A DNA stretch of 64,000 nt, from NCBI GenBank assembly GCA_011009095.1, contig VTPC01090033.1, forward strand, positions 470,587 through 534,586, in the 5' to 3' direction. Of this stretch, positions 49,578 to 61,440 are shown piece after piece. Under the pieces are notes generated by a model. That model did no database searches. It worked only from the letters and a program-made list of their open reading frames with translations, and had not been told where the DNA came from. Origin of the DNA: Ignelater luminosus. Lineage: Eukaryota; Arthropoda; Insecta; Coleoptera; Elateridae. The number at the start of each line of letters is the position of its first letter. The first letter of the stretch is position 1. Made by a program: the position numbers and the translations under genes.

Positions 49578-50231
49578 CACCGTGTTCGCTTTAACATTTG
49601 CTATAAGAAATTAGTATGGAAAATCTGAAATATGCCAAATAGTTCGTTCTCAAATAAAAGTCGGTGAAATTAATAGTTGCAATCGATAGATAAGATATTC
49701 TAACGTATCGTCCAAAAATATTACGCTTAATATTGTACTAATATTGTAAAAATTGGTTTTTGTTGTATGCAGTATGTAAAAGCATCATCAGTTTTCATTT
49801 CTAATTTATTATTTCTTGTACGTTTTTCGAATACAAGAATAATAACAAATTATTTAAATTGTTATTGAATTAAAGATTAATGACAAATAAAATTTAAAAA
49901 AAAGTCTTGCTTGTACCGGGATTCGATCTTGCATTCGAAGAGCTCGTGTGGTTTAGCAAGCAGTAATAACCATTGAACCACGAAGGCAAGTCGTGTTGAC
50001 TTTTCAGTTTTCGGCTTTTAAATTAATGTTTTGCAAGTAATTACTGAATTTATAATTTCTGAAGAATTGGGATTGTTATTAAGGGTAATATTTTTGGACA
50101 GTATGTTAGAATATCTTATCTATCGATTGCAACTATTAATTTCATCGACTTTTATTCGAGAACGAACTATTTGGCATATTTTAGATTTCCCATACTAATT
50201 CCCTATAGCAAATGTTAAAACGAACACGGCG
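49578..50231. mobile_element. Long-TIR DNA element, 654 bp, TA target duplication
   Basis: Inverted arms of about 146 bp (49578-49723 and 50086-50231) start C[AG]CCGTGTTCG and stay about 90% matched along their length. TA flanks both ends (49576-49577, 50232-50233). This is the build of a Tc1/mariner-related MITE with long arms. Between the arms lies a tRNA-like sequence (next entry) and no protein frame. Confidence 0.85.
49905..49992 (-). ncRNA. tRNA-derived sequence with Pol III A and B boxes
   Basis: On the minus strand, TGGTTCAATGG (A box, near 49979-49989) and GATCGAATC (B box, near 49920-49928) are spaced as in a tRNA with a variable arm. In between, TTGCTAA could be an anticodon loop with GCT (Ser). 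The anticodon, T and acceptor stems pair poorly, so it is not a working tRNA gene; it looks like a tRNA relic or the head of a SINE captured inside the DNA element. Confidence 0.55.
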
Positions 50232-50233
50232 TA

Positions 50234-51995
50234 TAAGTTCTGCATAAAATGCCTTCCCTATATATATAAAATTCTTTAGGATTATTCCTAAGCTGGGTTT
50301 ATGCATACAGAACGTAGATGTTAGTGGTGCTCACTTGACATAATGTACAAATAACATCGCAAATTGTTGCATTTTGTAATAACTGTCGGCATATATATAG
50401 TCACTCTGTTGTATAAATCATAATTTGAAATAAATTGGTGACCGCATGAAATCTTAAGAAACTTTTTGGTGTATATAAATTTAATTAATTAGAGACAATT
50501 AATGAAATAACAAAAAATTATATAAAAATGGACGGCTGCAAATTTAAAGAAAACTGACAGATGAACATTTAATGTCAGTTAAGATGTCCAGTTCAAGTCG
50601 TGTGATTACCAAGGAGCGGCAGAGATTGGTTGATACGTCATGGTGACATAATTCCATCAGTGGTGCAGCGTTACTAAGGTACATGTGCATGTAAATGTAT
50701 ACAGGTAAAGGACGTCTAGATCCATCAAGCTACTGATAAAGAAATTGTTTCGCATACATGATGTCACTAAGTTATGAAAATTGCATACATGTATGATTGT
50801 CCAGCCAAGTAGTATCGGTAAGCACAATGTGTTTATATGCACCTGCGGTGTAGTATATGGACAACTTTACTACACCATTAAATAATTGATAGCGCTCCTT
50901 GGTTATTATAAACTATTTTGTTGCAATCATATATTTAATCTGTTGAGTTACATTCATGTAGATCACCTCGTGTCTATTTATGTTTGCATAAATCCTCTTG
51001 TACATCCTAAAAATACACTTATGTTGTTTTTGCTCAAAAATGCACATAAATCTTCACCTTCTGAAGCAGCATATGTCCTTTTGGTTTCCTTTTTTTAATT
51101 TGTTTGTTACCTTCAAGACTATTCAACAGTTATGGTATACTTAAAAAATAAGTAGGAAAGTAAATGCTATACTGATAATAATAATAATACTTTTCAGCGA
51201 CACTAGAGAAGTTCCTACAATAAGGTACAGTGACATATGTAAGTTTAAACAAATAAAATAAAGAATAGTTATTCATGTATAATAAGCATGGAAAATGACT
51301 CTTTTCTGGACGAGCCAACAGAAAGCATGCGTGTCCAGGAAATACACTTTATATGTGAATTAATGCCGACTTTACATTATGCTAGTCTTGCCTGCACTAG
51401 TACTTGTATAATGTCAATGGCTTTGCAAGTATTTGTCCAAACAATAAACAGTTGTGTAAGAAAAACTAGTATGTAAGTCAAGTAAAGCAGTTGTCTACTT
51501 TTCTCAGTGGTGCTTTTCTTACACGTTAGAACTTGTGCAAGGTAAAAGTGCACATGTAAACAGTATTGCAAGCCATAACAGCTAGCATTTGTATTAGAAA
51601 GATGGACCAAATAGATGGTCTAATGAAAAAAATTGAAAAATTATTAGAAATATATAAAAAATTCAAGTGCCTATGATATGTCAGAAGTGGACTTTATAGA
51701 AACAACCAAGCTGGTGATTCCACATATCAAAAAATGATAAATAAATTAAATATTCTCCATAAAAAGTAAACACACTTTGTTATAAATATCTACAGAAACA
51801 TACTATCTTGTTCACAGAGTTTAATATGAATGACTTCAAAAATATAGCTACAATGTTGCACATGTGCCATGCTATTGCAACAGTTTACTTTATTATGTGT
51901 AAATACCTACCCGTTTGTAATAGCAAGTACTTCTACAAGCAAAACTTGCATAATGTAAACACAGCATTACTTATTAAACTTTCTAGATGCTTGCA
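50234..51995. other. No gene seen
   Basis: AT-rich DNA with short chance frames only. Confidence 0.35.
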
Positions 51996-51999
51996 TATA

Positions 52000-52525
52000 T
52001 AGAAAGTTCCAAAAGTAATGCCTGTTCTTCTGGTGATCAATTCAGTAAGGCAAAAGAAATCAAAAAGCAAGAATGACAAAATATTGGATCAACCTTCATT
52101 ACAAAGTTATGAACCAAATACATTAAGGTATGTATGCGAGTCTGAAATTACTTTGGTATCATCTACTTGGGCCACTTTTTTTCTGGGGATTTCTCAAAGA
52201 AAATGTGTACACAGAAAAAATTGTCAAACCAGAAAATGTAATTGCCTAGTTTTACGTAGCTGTGTACAGAGGACCAGTGCTTCACTTCTACATCGTACAA
52301 AGTTTGTATTGAGGTTGGAGAAGACTTCTGCAAATAATTATTTTTTATGAAATGTCTCCAGTCTAAATAATAAGCTTCCATTTTGTTTAAATACAATTTG
52401 ATGTAGCATTAAAAGTTAGCACTCCTTTTGTCGATAACTTGATAACAAAGACCATACAGAAGTTTTGCCACTCTTGCTTTTTGATTTATTTTTAAGGATG
52501 GACGTTACTTTTGGAACACCCCGTA
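52000..52525. repeat. MITE-like repeat with inverted ends
   Basis: GTTCCAAAAGTAA at 52006-52018 is mirrored by TTACTTTTGGAAC at 52505-52517. Further in, ATCAAAAAGCAAGA near 52059 is mirrored by TCTTGCTTTTTGAT near 52470. An old non-autonomous DNA element; the exact ends and duplication are not certain. Confidence 0.6.
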
Positions 52526-52859
52526 TAAGTTGCTTTCATAATAGAATCAACTATTTAGCAGTTTGATTCCTTCTGTTTCTAAATGTAAAAATTAAGTTGC
52601 CTAGTAGAGGTTACCATGGTAATAAAATCAACAAAATATAATAATTAGACATTTTCCACTTTTTTTCAGATTACTCTAGAAAAGACCCATTTACTGATCC
52701 TGAATAGTGCCCGAATAGATCAGAGATGAGCAAGCACCTAAAAAGTATAGTTCATTTCTTGAACATCCTTAGAATACTATATGCCCTTATAAGCTAAGTT
52801 TTCTAATTCAAAATTTTCATAATGAAGCTAAGTTGTAAAATTTTGTATGCATGCTTGTG

Positions 52860-52913
52860 ATTATTTTAGCAATGACATTTTGAAAATGTCGAAAATGTCA
52901 TTGCTGAAATAAT
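52860..52913. repeat. 22-bp inverted repeat forming a compact hairpin
   Basis: Arms 52860-52881 and 52892-52913 match with one mismatch (a G:U pair in RNA) around a 10-base loop. The loop side also contains a smaller GACATTTT / AAAATGTC pair. Confidence 0.8.
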
Positions 52914-53811
52914 TATGGATTATGCACTTTGATTACTTACTATTTAGCATCTATACATTTATATTGACAGAAAGAAGGTAAAAAAGAAAAAATGATTATA
53001 TTTTAAATTGTACAGGTGTTCTAAATTAAATGTAAATCTACAGGATCAAAATCTTTTAATAATCTTTGTGCATTAGTTTGTCTTTCTTTTTGTCTTGATT
53101 ATAATATATATTGTAGATTCTGTAACAGGTACATGTATCCAAACAATAAAACATATACCTAGTGTGCAACACTTATTAATTGATTTTAATTCTACAGATT
53201 CAATATACTGCACTCAGCTTAACGATGCTTATTCCAAACAAAGAATGAAACAATATAACAACATTAATTTAGTGCTTTGTTTTTATTAATTTTACACATT
53301 GTAGTTATGACCACTGAACAGAATCCCAACTGCTGATGGAAGTCTTGAATGGCCGTCCAGTAAGAAAACACAACAGAAAACAGTATGTGCGAATAAAGGG
53401 CTAATGGACATTCTGTAAGTGGTACTTCTTCAGTAGACCAGTTAATTAGTGCAAACAAATATTGCTTATGTTAGTTGAATGTACTGGTACATTATGATTG
53501 TACCCATGTATGTACTTAAGGGTTTCCACTGAGTGGTTATGGCGAAAGCTCTCTTCAAATCAGTGGAATTACCCTTTTTATTGTTTTCTAGGGCTTTTTG
53601 AGACACAACAAGAAATAAAATGGGTAATGCTAACGTTTTGAAGGAATGTATCAAAAGATACAGAGGTACATTTTACGTACAATCTGAGTGTTAGTCATGA
53701 TTCATGTCATAGTGATGCCGGATTATGTGCATAATTCTTAATAACATAATTGTCAGAGGCGTCGACTTTTCAGAATGCATATGACTGCATAAACTTTCAG
53801 ATAAGCGTAAG
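52914..53811. other. No gene seen
   Basis: AT-rich DNA, nothing recognised. Confidence 0.35.
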
Positions 53812-53813
53812 TA

Positions 53814-54290
53814 TACAGGGTGTTTGGAAAATAACGGGATAACATTTAAAAGTGGACTCCTGGAGTCATATAAGCCATATATAAATACATGTAGAAAAAG
53901 TAAACGAGATACGATTAAAAAATCCAGGGGAGACAAGCTCCCCTCCTTGCCCATAGGAGCGGACGCCCATGTTCAAGGTCTGCAAATAATAGCAGTATGC
54001 TGTGATTGGAAGGTCATTGCATATACAGGGTGTAAACGATATAAGGGAGGCACAAAGAAAAACTATCGCATATCTCTAATTGGACAGTTAACAAAGGTGT
54101 TTTTGCATGTTGAAACGAGGGGAATTTCTTTCTCTATAAAAGAATGTCCTCATCCATTTTCTGGCAATAAATTGTCTTTATCTGACATCTTAAGAGCATT
54201 TTCTTTAGAGAATAAAGGCCTTGGATTTGTAATATATAATAGGATACTTTTAAACATTTCGTTCAACAACTGGCAGCTTTAAAATCTATG
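53814..54290. repeat. CAGGGTGT-type interspersed repeat
   Basis: Begins TACAGGGTGTTTGGAAAATA at about 53815 with a second TACAGGGTGT at about 54024, the end type seen elsewhere in the window. A 152-codon frame (53824-54282) lies across it; it has no recognisable domain and starts inside the repeat end, so I do not call it a gene. Confidence 0.45.
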
Positions 54291-54778
54291 TGTCTAATTC
54301 TTTAGAAATGAAAGCGGAAATACTATTTCGCAGACAATTTTATCTTTAGAAACGGAATTACAGCATTTTGATTTTATATTTAAATGACCTTTTAAATTCG
54401 TTTCTTAAAATTGGAAGATATTTTCTCACACAGACACGTGTGTATGTTCTTTATGTAAGAGGTTGTGTACGAGGTGTTTGAAAAGAAGCGTTAAAATAAA
54501 TCCGATGAAATTGGGTTTAATGAAAGAGATACAATTTCCACACGCCATTTTAGTTGTGGGAGGTACTTGATTCCTAAAATCTTTTAGCAAATAATCTAGA
54601 GCACCATACTGATTGTACAAAAAGCACGTGTAGAATTCACATAATTGTAAAGTCAAAAATCGAATTTAGGGACTTAAAATTATAGTTTTTATAACGTTTT
54701 CAAATGTCTTAATATTCTGGGAAGAACGCTGACAGTTCTGAGAAAAATACTGGGAATCTACTCTAAACAGGGGTGTGC

Positions 54779-54900
54779 TGAAGTATTTATGCCAGCCCGG
54801 GAAAAATTTTTTGACCAGTCCGTGGAGGTTCGGACCAGCTGGCTTTAAGAGTTCCTCCTCGGGTTCTCGGTTTCCCGCGGGTCCAGCACGTTCCTAAATA
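54779..54900. repeat. Short GC-rich palindromic patch
   Basis: GTATTTA at the left and TAAATAC at the right enclose GC-rich DNA with CCCGGGAAA and TTTCCCGCGGG near the two ends. It looks like a tiny inverted-repeat element in AT-rich DNA. Confidence 0.35.
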
Positions 54901-55170
54901 CCAGTTTGGAATTACAGATTACGTCATACTATTGGAAATGTAAAAGAATCTTTATAGAGAAGAGCATAAACTATCCTGGCCCATCTCCACGAGAAAAACA
55001 AGTTAGCGCTGCCGCAAAGCATTATGAATGGAACGAAAATGATTCTATATTTCCTCTACGTAACCTTAGGTTCAAATTTCCATATTTTAAGAAAAAGAGG
55101 CTACGACAAGTTGATGTAACATTTGTTTTCATTTATTTGACAATCTTGTATCTACTCTAGACCAAATCCA

Positions 55171-55458
55171 GTTTTAATAACCTCAGACTTGTAAACTGGC
55201 GTTTAAACTTGTCAAATTTGACATAGAACAACGCCTCAATTTGCGATCGTTTTTTGTTAGGTGTCGTTACTTTGTATCACAATCAACTGGCTTTGTTTAA
55301 CGTCAAAGCCAGTTGATTGTGATACCAAGTACCGACACCAAACAAAAGACGATAGCAAATTGAGCTCAATAACGATTTTCTTTTCGCTAGAGGCGCTGTT
55401 GATCTACGTTAAATTTGAAAGTTTAAACGTCAATTTATAAGTTTGGGGTTATTAAAAT
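55171..55458. repeat. Foldback element, complete copy
   Basis: A long imperfect palindrome centred near 55300. The tip is a perfect 22-bp stem (55274-55295 with 55304-55325) around the loop TTTAACGT. The arms extend, at about 90% match with gaps, out to TTTTAATAACC at the left and GGTTATTAAAA at the right. The left arm lacks about 20 bp that the right arm and the other copies keep (AGCGAAAAGAAAATCGTTAT region). Confidence 0.85.
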
Positions 55459-55740
55459 TTAAATTTTAGAAAAGAGTAATTATTAATGCATTCTTTATTC
55501 TTTGTAAAGTTTATATGGGTAAGTGCATATTTTCTATTTCCTCGCCGTCATTTTCATCACTTTCACAATTATTTTTTTATAAATTGCTGTAAAACAGATT
55601 TTGTAGTGGTTGCGCAGCTGTTTCTGAATAAATCGGAATAATCCAGATAACTCTGCCATGTAATTTGTATGATCAGAATCAAAAATACAAGTAAAGTTTT
55701 CGAAAATGCATTATTTAATACATTTTTCTAAAATTTAAGC

Positions 55741-55887
55741 TTTCATATAACCTTACACTTTATAAACTTGTCAAATATAATCTAGAACAACAGCGCCTCT
55801 AACGGAAAGAAAATCATTATTGAGGTCAATTTGCGATCGTCTTTTGTTTCGTGTCGTATATCACAATTAACTGGCTTTGTTTAACCT
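55741..55887. repeat. Foldback family, single-arm copy
   Basis: Matches one arm of the complete copy: ACTTGTCAAA, AACAACAGCGCCTCTA, a CAATTTGCGATCGTCTTTTG block, then CACAATTAACTGGCTTTG. The second arm is missing. Confidence 0.75.
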
Positions 55888-56410
55888 GTGGTTTACTGGT
55901 GGTTTAACGTGGAACAACAGCACCTCTAGCCGAGAGGAAATCGTTAATAAGCAGTATTGCCAACAATGTGCAAAAGTTCGTGTTGGCGCTTGGCGCATTT
56001 TTTGGCCCTTAAAAATTGTTTACGTTTAGATCTGTTTGACTTTAAAATATAATAACTGTTATTACTTTTATTGCATCTCAGCAATACAGGTTCTATAGGG
56101 AATCTTAATATATGTGCAATTCGAACTGGTATTCGACGGTGGTGCCCTCTCGTAAACGAACTGAGAATATACGCGATAATGTTTAAATGAAAATTTCACC
56201 GGTATTTGAATTAGCGCTTAATATGGTGCTTTGCTCATCTCAGATGGCGTTATTTGGCGCTTTGACGGATTATCAACTGACGCTTCTACAACATTAATTC
56301 CTGGCAACACAGTTAATAAGCCCGATTTGTCATTGTCTTTTGTTTGGTGTTGGTACTTTATCTTAAATCAACTGGCTTTGCTCTAGACAAGTCTGTCTTG
56401 TTTATTATTT
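55888..56410. repeat. Foldback family, third arm copy, split by a hAT insertion
   Basis: The piece at about 55908-55951 (GGAACAACAGCACCTCTAGC onward) continues, after the 361-bp insertion, at 56321 (CCCGATTTGTCATTGTCTTT, then AATCAACTGGCTTTG). Left and right parts are one arm of the same foldback family. Confidence 0.75.
55952..56312. mobile_element. Non-autonomous hAT element, 361 bp, nested in a foldback repeat
   Basis: Ends CAGTATTGCCA and TGGCAACACAG form imperfect inverted repeats (9 of 11). An 8-bp target duplication, TTAATAAG, flanks it at 55944-55951 and 56313-56320. The same end type (CAGTGTTGCCA) occurs in the 903-bp element at 60538. Confidence 0.85.
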
Positions 56411-57740
56411 ATTTTTCTAGTGTGGGCGGCAAGTGAATTACTTAGTAATTGTTGTCGTCATAAATTAAGAAAAACTTACATTATGGGTTACTAGATTGTA
56501 GAAAGGATTGAAATGATTGCACTTTTCTTTGGAAATAACAATAACAACAACAAAAACAAATGTCAAATGTAAAAATATGATCATGAAGCCTTCTATGTTT
56601 TAGATTTCAAACAGGGCAATATGGAGACTTTAAAGGCCTTTCTAATGATGTGTTACTTGAACCCCCTTCCGATTATTCTCGTGGGAGTTATTCAGGCTGT
56701 TTTGTTTTCGTTGGCCATCCTGTATAATAAATACTATAGAGTGAGATATCTAATTTGGAGTATCCAATGGATTTGTGTTGCAATCCAATATAAGCCTTGG
56801 TCATGGAATAAAACCAATTTGTAATGAGACTTATAGTCCGAATAATCATGATTCATCAGTATGCTTAGTGTTAAAGTAAGTATAAGTAAAAGTAGTATAA
56901 GTATCTTATGTGCTGTATTTTAGGGACAAAGTTTTATATTAATTAAGTAAGTAAGGTTGTTTCGTACTTATTATTAAAGTTATTTTTATTCTGTAATTGT
57001 TATCAGTTGTGTTATCAGTTATCACAAACCTTTTAAAATTAAAGGTCATAGTCGTCATAATATAATGAGTAATGCTCTAATGCTGTCTACTCTTAATTAT
57101 TTATGAAAACTTTACTGGTTATTAAATCATTTAAAAATCTTCTTTGAACTTTAAAAATTAATGTTTTTTATGAAGGCTGAGTATTTTCAACAAAGAAGAT
57201 ATTAGAAGGCGTCTGATGTGATATCTTTCATTTTCGCATTTTTGAAAAAAGAAAGAGGGATCGCGAAAGTTATTACTGGAAAAACGCCTAATTTCAAGTT
57301 TGATTATATTTTTTGTACGATGATAAGAACAATAAGTAATAAATATAATAGGTACTTATATTTAATATCGCTAACTCTATATTCATTTTATTTTTGCATT
57401 CCTCCTGAATGCCTACGTAATGTTATTTTGTAAAGATAAAAAGTTGCTGAATTGCGAAACGAAAAAACGTAATGATGCTCAAAGAAAGAGTAAGTGAATG
57501 TAAGAAGATATTTTTGTCACCGAATAACAATTATTTTTTTTCTATTTTTTTTATTCTCATTTATTAATACATACTAATATTTTGTCAATTGTCTGGCAAA
57601 AATTTTGACAGAGATAATACGAGTACAAAAAACACTAACTTAGTACATCAGTACAAAAAGCAAAAATGTCAGGCGAACACGTTTAAGGTTATAAGTGGAA
57701 TTGTGTTTTAATTATTATAATGTCATTAAAAACGCCCAAG
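56411..57740. other. No gene seen
   Basis: AT-rich DNA; frames of 67-71 codons without motifs. Confidence 0.35.
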
Positions 57741-57741
57741 T

Positions 57742-58775
57742 TCAGTAAAACTGAAAAATACTCTCGAAACCAGTTAGCAATATACAAAGTTGTTTATAGT
57801 AACACCAGCAATAAAGTTGCCTTACTTGTAGCATAGGTATACCTCTAAAAACATTAAAACAGTAACTGTCATAATAACAATAAGCTAGAAACATGATCAG
57901 TAAATAATAATAGTGTGCTGTGAAATGAAAGGTCTCCACCAAACCACCAAATTCCATCAAGGCCAAAAAGGCTATGCCTTCAGTGGTCTCTGCTGCTGCT
58001 TCGCAGCAACAGGAACAATTATGATTTTTGCTTGCTTGAGTGCGCCTCCATTTCGGCGTGGTGTGCGGAGCCACTCCACCAACAAGGCGGTATGCTGTCA
58101 TGACAGCCGCTTCAACATCATCAGCCTGGTTTTCTACGTAATATGAGGGACGTGTGGCCGGCTCTTACTCCAACATCTTTATATTTCTCAGCCTCATCCG
58201 ATCTGTCTGCCTTTGGAGAGGAGGGGTAGTCAGTGATCAAATCTTTATATTCCAGTCCAATTTTTGAGCTTAACCACTCCAACGCTACCAGAAATTATCC
58301 TCTCGTCTGTCACTGTTCTCCTTTTTCTCTCTCTAATCTCGTCTCTAATTCCTTTTAAAATCCTCCACAATGCGAACTACGGGGGTTGAAGTTCTGAGGA
58401 AAACTGTTTTTATTCATCCATCACCAAACACTGAAACCCTTTACTCCCATCATTTATATTCCACAGCACTAATCCAACAATAATTCATACTTAACCTTTC
58501 TTGCTCCCCACTTATGTAAGTACCATCACCTGCTTCGACGTCAACGTCAACACTGCAACAACCAGTCCACCACCAGATGGAGCAGCGGTTGCAGAGAGCC
58601 ATCTTCATACAACCAACTGTCAACTTTAATCATCAACATCTTAGCTACTGTTAGCGAAAGTCAGTCGCACTCCGACACTCAGCATCCATGCAGTTAACTC
58701 CAGACTGATTGAAGAAGAGACTACCGTCTAAATAGTTGGCGGCCTTCGGCAGCATTTAAAGTTGAACGGACATGT
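57742..58775 (-). mobile_element. Possible LTR-retroelement remnant on the minus strand
   Basis: GC-richer than the flanks. Reading leftwards, 58775-58370 could be an LTR-like stretch (TGTCCG start, AATAAAAACAG near 58410 as a poly(A) signal). It is followed by coding-looking minus-strand pieces: FLVALEWLSSKIGLEYKDLI and ITDYPSSPKADRSDEAEKYK (about 58320-58195), then, in another frame, ADDVEAAVMTAYRLVGG and a Cys/Ala-rich stretch to about 57900. Codon choice is protein-like but no known gag or pol motif was found, and no second LTR. The class is a guess. Confidence 0.35.
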
Positions 58776-59564
58776 ACGTAAGTGCGCACCAGTTATCAAT
58801 GTCATAATTTCAATCTCGGTGAGAATCACTTAGTACGTGAAACTTTTATATTTTTGTAGACGGCCGCCCCAGAATTTGGTTGTCCGAGTGTATTGCACAC
58901 TGTTGCATATCTATGACGACACCCCTGGCAACATCTTTTCAATTTCTAAAACCACCCACAGAGAACTTATATATTTTTAAAAAAGGAAAGAAAACCTGAA
59001 GGAACTTTGAATTCCAAAATTCCGCGACTATTACGGTTTCACGACAGGGCAAATTTTGCACCAAGAACGTAACTACATAGCTCATGTTTTTAGGAAGGGC
59101 CCGAAAGGGATTCTAAATCCTAGGGTGGGCTTAAAGTCCACCACAACAATAGTTAATTATATTTAACCAGCAGTTTAAAATAGCATCTACATGCAAAATA
59201 CATTATACATTTTTTGGATGGGCACCAAGGGAGTACAATAAATTTTAGGTAGATCTGTGTAAACATTTCCAATTTGAAACCAACAAGACACAGCACTATT
59301 CAATAAAATAAATGAATGTCATATAAAAACAAGCAATAATACGGTAAAAATAATTATAAATAGGACAAAACATATAATAAGCGATAAGTTTGCATAAATA
59401 CATTTCATAAGAACTTGGTGAGATTCAGACATAAATAAATGATAAAATGAACGTTCCGAACACACAACCTAATGCACATTACAAATACACAGTTTGCAAC
59501 ATAAATTAAACTAGTCCTGCTCTCTGCATTACTCTCGGATACATACTTATAGCATTCATTATCA
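58776..59564. other. No gene seen
   Basis: Mixed composition; may still belong to neighbouring repeats. Nothing recognisable. Confidence 0.35.
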
Positions 59565-60095
59565 AACAAAACTGAAGAGTATGTTAGCAAAGACAAAGGG
59601 AAGAGAGCCATACACTATGCAATAGTCCTTAGCCTCCGGCCGTAGCCAAAAATTGTGAACAGTCCATCATTCCCCGCAATAAATATATAAATAAAAGGAC
59701 GAAACTATATTATAGTGCTTCGTGCCATAATAAAACATAATAAATAAAACACCCGGAACTATTAAGATAGTGCTTCGGGTTATAATAGTACATCATAATA
59801 ACTGCTGCCCAAGGGTGGAGAATGCTGCAAGAGAAACATTTTGTTATAACAAATAAACATACAAAAACAATGGAGAATGTAGACTGCCACCACGGATGAA
59901 AATGTTAAGATAACACCAAGGCAGTTCACACTTTAATAAAGAGAGCCATCGACCAATAAATTCGTGTGCGTTTTATAATATTTACTGTTGCCCACATGTC
60001 ACAGTTGAGTATCGTAACATGCATGTTAACAAATGCTAGTGTATGAAAATAAATCAAATAGTGTGGTCTGTTGTTTTGTAATATTTAATACATCT
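59565..60095. repeat. Dispersed repeat, copy 2 (related to 7660-8125)
   Basis: Same landmarks as copy 1, but with an extra internal unit: two successive blocks AACTAT...ATAGTGCTTCG at about 59703-59725 and 59759-59780, each followed by an ATAATA-rich spacer. Copy 1 has only one. Direction is the same in both copies. Confidence 0.65.
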
Positions 60096-60529
60096 GAATT
60101 CCAAACTAAATTCTGCTATTCTTTAAACTGTATCTATGGCCGCAAGTTAAACGCATACAATAAAAAAACTTTCTTAATTTCCTTTCATAATTGTAACAAA
60201 GAAAAATATATTTAGTGAAATAGGGTGATCTTAAGAACATTCAAATTGCCTGCATTTATAACACATAAAACAGTTGAATAAACATTAAAAGTCTTTACAT
60301 GAGATGCATGATTGTTACATAAACACAAAGAAAACCACGTGGTTTCTTACAAGCAATTTTTAATATCTGTTTAAATCATTCCTACCTCAGCATCATAACC
60401 AATATAAAATAAAAATAAAAATAGATAATTGAGTTCACTTCACCCTTAACATGATATTTTTCAAAAATGTATTTTACATCAACAGTAAAGTAATTTTGCA
60501 GTCTCCCGATCCATCTCACCCCTTTGGTA
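60096..60529. other. No gene seen
   Basis: AT-rich; GC rises just before the hAT insertion at 60538. Confidence 0.35.
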
Positions 60530-60537
60530 GCCACAAC

Positions 60538-61440
60538 CAGTGTTGCCAGGTCGCAGCTGTGCTATTCCGCGAAAGTGATTATTCAAATAAGCTAGAAACC
60601 GTCAAAATCTAAATCCAAAAATTTTATATTAAGAAAAATTAGAAAAAATAATCCATAAACTATCAAAAGCTATTTTTAAAGAATTCTACATACCTAATTA
60701 ATTTTACCAAGAATGATGCGATTATCCACATTTCCCATCAAATATGTGTTATTTACAAATTATTTTTATTCATTTCTTTTTAAAATAAAAACATTTTTTA
60801 TCTAATAAAATTGAATATGTTCCAAACGAGATTGCATTTAAGCACAATTTGATATCTACGATTTATGATTTAACAAACTGGCATTGAAAGTGCGCTAACT
60901 TTTATATAGAAAAGATAAAAGATTAACTAAAAAGATTAGCTAATTCCCGAAAAAATAAAATTTGGAAATTGTTCAAAAAAAAAGGAACTAATAAGTGGCA
61001 AAAGTTACCTGTACCTTCTAAAATGAGTTAGCTTCTTTTTTCACTGTAATAAACAGGAAGTCATAAATAACTTTGTAGGTTCTCAGGGCAAAGTTTACCT
61101 TGAAAATATAATTCAGCTAATCTTTCTGGTAAAGGATTAGCAAAAATGTAATTTAGTGCATTTTCGGCGCTGTGTGGTGTCGAAGAAATATTTTACTACT
61201 AGAAGGGAATATAAGAATAAAAATCCTCAATTTCTGAAATGCCGCGGTTTACCTAATTAGGTTGGATTTTGTGGGTAATAATATTATATGAGCAGGAAAA
61301 CTTAGAATTCGCTGTTTTTCTGGCTCATAATTTTTTAAAAAGCTAGGTTTTCCGCTAAGCGGTAAACAATGAATTTTCACCGCTAAGCCACTTTTAAATA
61401 ATCCAGACTTGACGGAAAAATCGCTTACCTGGCAACACTG
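60538..61440. mobile_element. Non-autonomous hAT element, 903 bp
   Basis: Perfect 14-bp terminal inverted repeats, CAGTGTTGCCAGGT, and an exact 8-bp target duplication, GCCACAAC, at 60530-60537 and 61441-61448. No transposase frame. With the element removed, a continuous GC-richer patch (about 60500-60537 plus 61441-61500) is left, so it landed in a pre-existing non-AT-rich site. Confidence 0.95.

Noticed and set aside
49905-49992. A working tRNA-Ser gene
   Set aside because: A and B boxes are present but anticodon, T and acceptor stems do not pair well; annotated as tRNA-derived instead.
53824-54282. 152-codon plus-strand frame
   Set aside because: It begins inside a CAGGGTGT-type repeat end, has no recognised domain and no coding-like composition.
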